Shown here piece by piece: positions 58,245 to 64,000 of a stretch of 64,000 nt of DNA. A program made the position numbers and the translations under genes. The notes beneath the pieces were generated by a model. It made no database searches, was not told the DNA's origin, and saw only the letters and a program-made list of their open reading frames with translations. The first letter of the stretch is position 1; every line of letters starts with the position of its first letter. Origin of the DNA: Gigaspora margarita (taxonomy: Eukaryota; Glomeromycota; Glomeromycetes; Diversisporales; Gigasporaceae); assembly GCA_009809945.1 (NCBI GenBank), contig WTPW01000341.1, positions 186,001 through 250,000 of the forward strand, written 5' to 3'.

Positions 58245-58800
58245 TCTCCAGTTATATTGAACTGATTTTAATAATATCACTACCATTTGAACCAGAAAAA
58301 TAAGATAAACCAAGTTTACTTCGATGACAAAAGAGTTTACTTAGTTCGAAAGCCTTCAGGGCCATATTTTTCTTATTTTTTTTTCTTTTTTTAAAATTTA
58401 AGGTGATTCGACTGAGCTTCTATAATAGGTTAATCGCTTTGTCGTCCTAACAAAACTTGTTCTTGGTCTTTCCGGTTACAATAATGGTAATGTTATTAAA
58501 AATCAACTCAGTAGAATCGGATATATAACCTCATGAAGTTTATGCGACGTTTTATAATCTTTAGAACGTTGCTCAAATTTCAGAGCTCACATCTCCGGTT
58601 CTACTGCGCAAATTTTAATAATCTCACCACTATTAGAACCGGAAAGACCAGAAGAATAAGCTTTATTAGAATGATTAAGGAGGTTAACTTAGTATAAAAG
58701 CCTTGCCGGATCACTTTTTAAGTCAAAAAATTATTATTTTGGTACGTGTCCGTAAGATTATATATCACGTGATCTGTACGTGTCCGTAGACTTTCCGGTA

Positions 58801-59355
58801 AAATCACTAAAAAATTTTATATCAGTAACATTCGACTTGTGCCATTAATATTTGACGTGTGCCCTAACTTTACTTTGTGATGTAGCATTTGATGCGTGCC
58901 ATAGCATTCGACTTGTTGCTGTAACATTTAAAAATTCATAATTTTTAATGTGTATTGCATTCGCAAAATCACCAATATTCATTATTTATGTAGATTTATT
59001 GTTGCCAAAACTACCGAATTTATAATATATTACACAACCCGTATAATTCATTTAGCTAATTATTATAATATTTACATAAGTTTAATTATATAATTTCAAA
59101 TCGTTTAAGAATTAGCAAAATTAATCAAGAAAAAATTTCATTTATTAATATTGGTTTTAATAAACATTTATTTTGATGTAACTAATTATAAAAAATATTA
59201 ACTGTTGTGTCCTACTTCATTATATATTGTCGGAACTAATTTATAAAAAAATATCAACTACAGTATTACGTTCTACGCATTATAACACTTTTGATGACAT
59301 AATAATTAGACGTAATTATACATCTTCAAATGTCTGCATGTATAACTTCCATAAA
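58801..59355. other. Intergenic sequence with a short TAACATTYGACTTGTGCC repeat
   Basis: Four to five degenerate copies of AACATTCGACTTGTGCCAT lie at 58,826-58,930. The rest is AT-rich and unassigned. Confidence 0.45.
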
Positions 59356-59363
59356 GCCGTAAC

Positions 59364-60578
59364 TAGGGATGGACACGGTCCGGTCATGACCGGTCATGAC
59401 CGATATTAGCCGGTCAGTGCGGTTTGACCGACCGGTCAAGATTATGACCGATGCCAAATTCTTAATATTCTGGCTAATAAATGAATAATTATTGCTTAAA
59501 ATTCATATCGGTGTATCTGTATCATCTGATAAATAGAGAAATCAATCCGCCTCTCAAAAATTTTTCAGATCATGTGACTTTGCATGATTAATGATGTGTT
59601 TCATTTTTAAATAAAAGTTTTTTATTGGTATAAGTGAACAATAATGATAAATATAACAATAATGAGTATATGAATTAATGTATATCGCATGATCTGAACA
59701 TTTTTTAGGCGTTGTTTAAACCCAGTTGAGAAATACCTTGTTCATAATTCCGGCCAAATTTGCAGATCATTTGGCCAGAATTATAACAAACCAATTTTTA
59801 TTCCGGTCAAATGATCTGCAATTTTGACAGAATTGTATGCGATGGGTTTCTTTGGGTAACAAATATTATAGGTCCTTTTCAGCAGTGGTACAGATGACCA
59901 GAATTGTATAATATGGAGAAATTACAGCACGGTACTAGCATGGTAATTAACATTACAAAAGAGAGGAACAAGAAAAAAAAGATAAATAAATAAATAAAAA
60001 GTTATATAATGCATTCATCTGAGAAAAAGACTTCGTATGTACGTACAATTTTTACAGGTGAACTAGTGATCGGATCTGCATCATTGTTTGCAGCGATCAC
60101 AGATCAAATATTGATTCGAATAATTGTTTTTGTAACTGTTATTTAAAAGTTACATGTTTAGTTAAATATTTCTTCCAAGTAGGAACATTTTTTATTACAG
60201 TATTTTTTTTTTTATTTTTTTTAAAATTATTTTTATATTTCAAAACAAATCGGTAATAATTCTGGTCAAATTTGCAGATCATTTGGCCAGATCTAGAACA
60301 AAACAATAAATGATATGCAAATTTGACCAGAAATATGAACGACCGGTTTTATTGATCATGTGATGCAAATCGCCGTGTTTTGTTTCTCTTTCGACAGTCT
60401 ATGCAGTGTACCATCCCTACTTGTCACTTATTTAGAGATTTGATTGAATAATTGGGTAAATAATTTATCGGCTATAACCGGTCATTGACCGTATGAATGA
60501 CCGCGGTCAACCGGTCATGAGCGGTTAACCGATCATGACCGACCGATGACTGACCGTGACCGACCGTGTCCATCCCTA
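59364..60578. mobile_element. 1.2-kb hAT-like element with CCGGTCATGACCGG repeats
   Basis: TIRs are TAGGGATGGACACGGTC and GACCGTGTCCATCCCTA, the classical hAT TAGGGATG form. The perfect 8-bp TSD is GCCGTAAC (59,356-59,363 and 60,579-60,586). ACCGGTCATGACCG words cover about 59,378-59,450 and 60,475-60,565. Two inner palindromes of GGTCAAATTTGCAGATCATTTGG type lie at about 59,745-59,835 and 60,252-60,335. No transposase. Confidence 0.9.
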
Positions 60579-60953
60579 GCCGTAACTTTGGTATTGTCGT
60601 ATACTTATAACTTTTATACCTCCACAATGCCGTAACTTTCTAACTAATACTAGTTTCAAATTTAATTCTATATTTGCCTTCAATATTATTTTAATTATAG
60701 TGATTTAATTTGCATAACAAACATAAAAAAAATTATTTATTTGCAATTTGATTAATTTATTTTTAAAAAAGCCAATTTATTAATAAAGAACTAAATTTCT
60801 CTTTTTAAAAAAAAATTAATATAAAAAATATAAAAGATTAAACAAGGTTTTTCTTTTTTAATATTAAAGGTGAACTTGATTAAATAAGATTTTATATAAA
60901 GAAAATTAAAAGAAAACTAATTTAGTTTATAAATATCAAAAATTTTAGATTTT

Positions 60954-61412
60954 TCAGAAGTCACTAACAAAAGCATATGCACAAGCATAATAAATTAATG
61001 AATTTTGTGGATCATTAGTTTTCTCTCCAACATTAACTCCAATTAAATATATATCAGGCAATTTGGGAGTGGGAACATCTAATGCTGATATCGTAAATTG
61101 GGTTCCAGCCTTGATTGAATCGTTAAAAGTTTGAACGTAATCATTACCTAATATGGTTCCATCCGGGGTATTATACAAAATTTCAAGAATAGTTTGGTTT
61201 TTGATGATATCATTTTTAGTCAATTTTCCAGATACATTAAATGATTCGCTCTTTTCAGATTCTGGAGGGTTAGTTCCTATTTTTACATTAAGAAAGTCAC
61301 CAGGATAAGGACAAGGCTGAAAGGTAATAGCCTTTTTGTTATATTGAAATGGAGCTGCATTTACTGTAAGAAGAAGAGCCAATAAAATGAATGCGAAAAT
61401 AAAATTTTTCAT
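60954..61412 (-). CDS. Secreted ML-domain (NPC2 / PG-PI transfer-like) protein
   Basis: This is a single-exon 152-residue protein. Residues 1-20 (MKNFIFAFILLALLLTVNA) form a typical signal peptide with an A-A cleavage region. The mature part opens with an FQPCPYPG motif and has LNVKIGTNPP, SESFNVSGKL, TFNDSIKAGTQFTISALDVP, LPDIYLIGVNVG and a closing YYACAYAF. Cys in FQPCP and YACAY are the only mature cysteines and probably pair. This order and length fit small fungal ML (MD-2-related lipid-recognition) proteins, which bind lipids or sterols in a beta-sandwich pocket. The family is abundant in Glomeromycotina. Secretion is predicted from the leader; the ligand is unknown. No introns or lesions are seen, and a TATA box lies about 100 bp upstream. 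It is the only gene in the window I consider intact. Confidence 0.9.
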   Translation of the reverse strand: MKNFIFAFILLALLLTVNAAPFQYNKKAITFQPCPYPGDFLNVKIGTNPPESEKSESFNVSGKLTKNDIIKNQTILEILYNTPDGTILGNDYVQTFNDSIKAGTQFTISALDVPTPKLPDIYLIGVNVGEKTNDPQNSLIYYACAYAFVSDF

Positions 61413-61507
61413 GATTTTTTGCGAAGTAGGTAGGTATCTAGTTTTGAATTATTTTTTTTTAATTCAGATGTCTTTTTCTTGAAATATGGCTATTGATAAC
61501 ATGATGT

Positions 61508-61518
61508 CCTTTTATAAG
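61508..61518 (-). promoter_or_regulatory. TATA box of the ML-domain gene
   Basis: The minus strand reads CTTATAAAAGG about 100 bp upstream of the start codon, the only good TATA match in the upstream 200 bp. Confidence 0.55.
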
Positions 61519-62215
61519 AAAAGAACAGTCATCAAATCCATAAAAAACCTTCATTTTCATCATTTGAAAACAACCCAATAATAGTTAGATTCATCACTCA
61601 TATCTTCTGATCGACACTATTCCAAAGTATATAATCTAATTACAAGCATATACGATATCATATTAATTGCGATTTACAAAATGGTGTATATTACCTAATT
61701 GCCAATCCGATTGCACGATTGTAAAGTTGTATTTCTTCTGATATAAATATAGCCTTTTCTTTCTGTATCGACATTACTATAATCACATATGGGCCGATCT
61801 GCGGAATTGGGCCATAAATAAGTACCCTCAAAAATTTTATTATTAAATTATTTGATTGGTTAATTATAAAAATTGTCCTCAAAAAATCAGTTATAGTATA
61901 CTATGCAACTTTTTTTCTAATGAAAAAAAAATTTTTTTTTACAATATCGTTTTCTTAGTATTGCTGTAGAGTCGTTTATTTGGTAGGCATAATTTTGTTT
62001 TTTGTTTTGAGCTTTTTTTTGGGATTAACGCTTCTCTTGCTTTTGTAGTCAATTTTGCTTAACTTGGTCATTTCTGCTGAGGTCTAAACGGTTGTTTCCA
62101 GATTACCTCTGCAGCAATTCATGGTAGGTTTTCTAAATGTTTTGTATTCATTTTCTAGAAAGGTTTTATGCGACAATTTATGAGTTTCTTATGAACTTAC
62201 GTGGCATACTAGTGG
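61519..62215. other. Intergenic sequence
   Basis: A 63-codon minus-strand frame (61,691-61,882) ends at a donor-like GTAATA, but it matches no family I recognise and is not called. Confidence 0.35.
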
Positions 62216-62219
62216 AATA

Positions 62220-62455
62220 TTTAAATGTTGAAATGAATATAAGGCTTCACTTATTACCATAGTTTGCAGAGATGGAGAATGCTAGTGGAGCATATAATGT
62301 TGGATGTTATAAAAAAGGAATTGGAGTTGATGAGGATAAAATAAGGCATTAACTTATTATCAAGAAGTTGTAAGTAGTTAACATTATCATAATGGGATCA
62401 AGTGAGTAAAGCATTTGTTTATTATCAAAAAACTGCAGGGAATAGAGTATTTGAT
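62220..62455 (+). pseudogene. Decayed Sel1-repeat remnant
   Basis: Plus-strand reading gives AEMENASGAYNVGCYKKGIG and VDEDK, then after a frame change KALTYYQEV, and after a further gap VSKAFVYYQKTAG. These are two Sel1 units (GAYNVGxxYxxGIGVxxDxxKALxYYQ) broken by at least two frameshifts and in-frame stops. The preceding GGCTTCACTTATTACCATAG looks like the end of a further unit, also out of frame. It lies about 24 kb from the intact Sel1 exon and on the opposite strand. No complete Sel1 gene surrounds it, so it is a relic. Confidence 0.7.
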
Positions 62456-64000
62456 TTTTTTTTGTGCTTTTTGGTAGTGACTTCTAATCTTTTACAGATT
62501 GCCTTTGGGATTTAGGTTATATTTGTTGTGAAGTATCTTAACTGTTATGAAAAGTTTTGCTGTGGTCTGGAGATTAGGATTTGTGACTATGTTTAAGATT
62601 AGGGTTATTTTGGATTTGAATTTGTTTTTATGTGTGATGATACATTAATAAAAATTGTAAATTACATGATTTGTATGTGTACAAGTGAAAACTTCATTTT
62701 TGCTTATACCTAATTGCTCAGGATATTTTTATTACAAATATCTTAAAAATAATTAAATTAATTATTCAATTATATTAGTGATATGTAAATAACAATATCT
62801 TTTTGAATACAATTTTATCACATAAACTATATATATAACAAATTATATAAGTATGTTGTAGAAGTTGTAACTGCTCGGGAGTCACAAAATATGGGCCTCA
62901 CTAACAATAAATAACAACCAACAATACTAACCTACTACTAAATACTACTGGACCTAATCATAGAAGGCTATAAAAGAGGTATGAAAATTTGATCTGAGTA
63001 ATTAGAATCAGGATTTTGTCACAGGTCTCTAACTACAGAACTACAATCATAGATTTAAAAATTCTACTATTATATTGGAGAAAGGAATCATAAGATTTTT
63101 CTTTGGTTGCTATTATATAGATATATAGGTCATGCCTATATTATTTTTTGATCAGAAATATATCTTTTAATTCATAATATACTTGCAAAGTTTTAAAGAA
63201 ATTATTACATGTTTGCAACCAAATTTTATTCATTAAAATGGTAACTTACTTGAATTGCTTATTTGATTTCTGCTTATTTAAAATTTTGTCTCCAACACAT
63301 TAAGAGAGGTACTTGAGAACTCCCTATGCCAAGTTTTAATCAAATAATAATTTCTATTAGATTAGGTGTGCTAAACTTATAAATTTTAGATTTTGAAAGA
63401 ATCTAAACTAAATATTCAAGCTATTCATTTTATAATACCTATTATTATTAATATTTAATAATATATAAAATCTATTAATTTGATTGGACAAATTTGGAGT
63501 ACTACACAAATTGGCCCATATGATTTCTCAATTAGAAATAATATTCAGGTGAATATAATTAAAATAACTTGCCTTTAATTGATATAGTTCAATTAGATGC
63601 ATGAAAGTTTTTAATATCTCCTAAAATTTATTTAACCATTTTAAGGCTTTCTATTAAAGTTTACAAATTAATTCATCTTTATCAAATGTTTACATTTCAA
63701 ATATAAAAGAATGTTATAATTTATATTTATCAATAATATTTTATAAAATACTGTAATTTTCAAAATAATAGGTAAATCATATATAATAAAAAGCATGATA
63801 AAAAAATATAATAGATAACAAATAGAAAGCAAAATGAGAATAAAATAAAAAAGAATTCAACTTTATATCTTTTTAAATTTAATTTCATATAAAATAACAT
63901 TTAAATACATACCAAATGATATTCAAATATACAAAATGGCATTCAAATTCATATCAAATTTGTACAAACTAAATTTGTACAAATTAATATTCAAAATATA
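62456..64000. other. AT-rich intergenic sequence
   Basis: No gene, RNA or clear element. A short CAAATTTGTACAAATT palindromic word repeats near the window end (63,955-63,985). Confidence 0.4.

Larger units (their letters stand above)
56831..58800. repeat. Degenerate foldback holding two nested hAT-like elements
   Basis: The outer arms AAAGTCTATGGACACGTACA and TGTACGTGTCCGTAGACTTT are inverse. Inner blocks CAAGGCTTTTGTACTAAGTTAAC / GTTAACTTAGTATAAAAGCCTTG and GGTCTTTCCGGTTCTA also pair. Elements at 56,852-57,138 and 57,416-58,244 interrupt the left arm and the middle. No clear TSD is found for the host foldback. Confidence 0.65.

Noticed and set aside
61691-61882. 63-codon minus-strand exon candidate
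   Set aside because: A donor-like site follows it, but there is no recognisable domain or acceptor-linked partner.

Overview
This window looks like nuclear DNA of an arbuscular-mycorrhizal fungus (Glomeromycotina, Rhizophagus/Gigaspora type). It is strongly AT-rich, with short GT-AG introns. Its few recognisable genes belong to families this lineage carries in large numbers: a tyrosine-kinase-like kinase with an N-terminal CxxC...CxxC motif, Sel1 repeats, TPR and SPRY domains, and a secreted ML-domain lipid-binding protein. The taxon is inferred from remembered family character; no search was run.

Layout. 1-32.7 kb holds almost no coding sequence. It is a mosaic of small terminal-inverted-repeat (TIR) elements with 8-bp target-site duplications (TSDs), foldback elements, tandem palindromic units, tRNA-headed SINE-like elements and microsatellites. 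A 676-nt N gap lies at 26,642-27,317. 32.7-41.3 kb is the gene island, all on the minus strand: SPRY exons, a TPR exon, a Sel1 exon, a 2.2-kb minisatellite, and a kinase. Splice phases allow SPRY, TPR and Sel1 to be one gene, and possibly the kinase too. The chain is damaged. A 1.49-kb hAT-like element splits the kinase, a small MITE sits in the SPRY part, and in-frame stops occur in the TPR and kinase parts. 41.9-60.6 kb is again repeats, with several nested elements and MITEs sitting in (AAT)n tracts. 60.6-64 kb has an intact ML-domain gene (minus strand) and a decayed Sel1 remnant (plus strand).

The most unusual signals are four. (1) At least 18 elements with readable 8-bp TSDs, most with their own subterminal repeat word. 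(2) A 16-bp word, TGAACAAGTTTACTTA, recurs across many otherwise different foldback elements. (3) A minisatellite between the Sel1 and kinase exons places a 3' splice-site-like and a 5' splice-site-like sequence side by side in nearly every unit. (4) One 2.9-kb element has TIRs and an 8-bp TSD but an interior made of about seven palindromic units.
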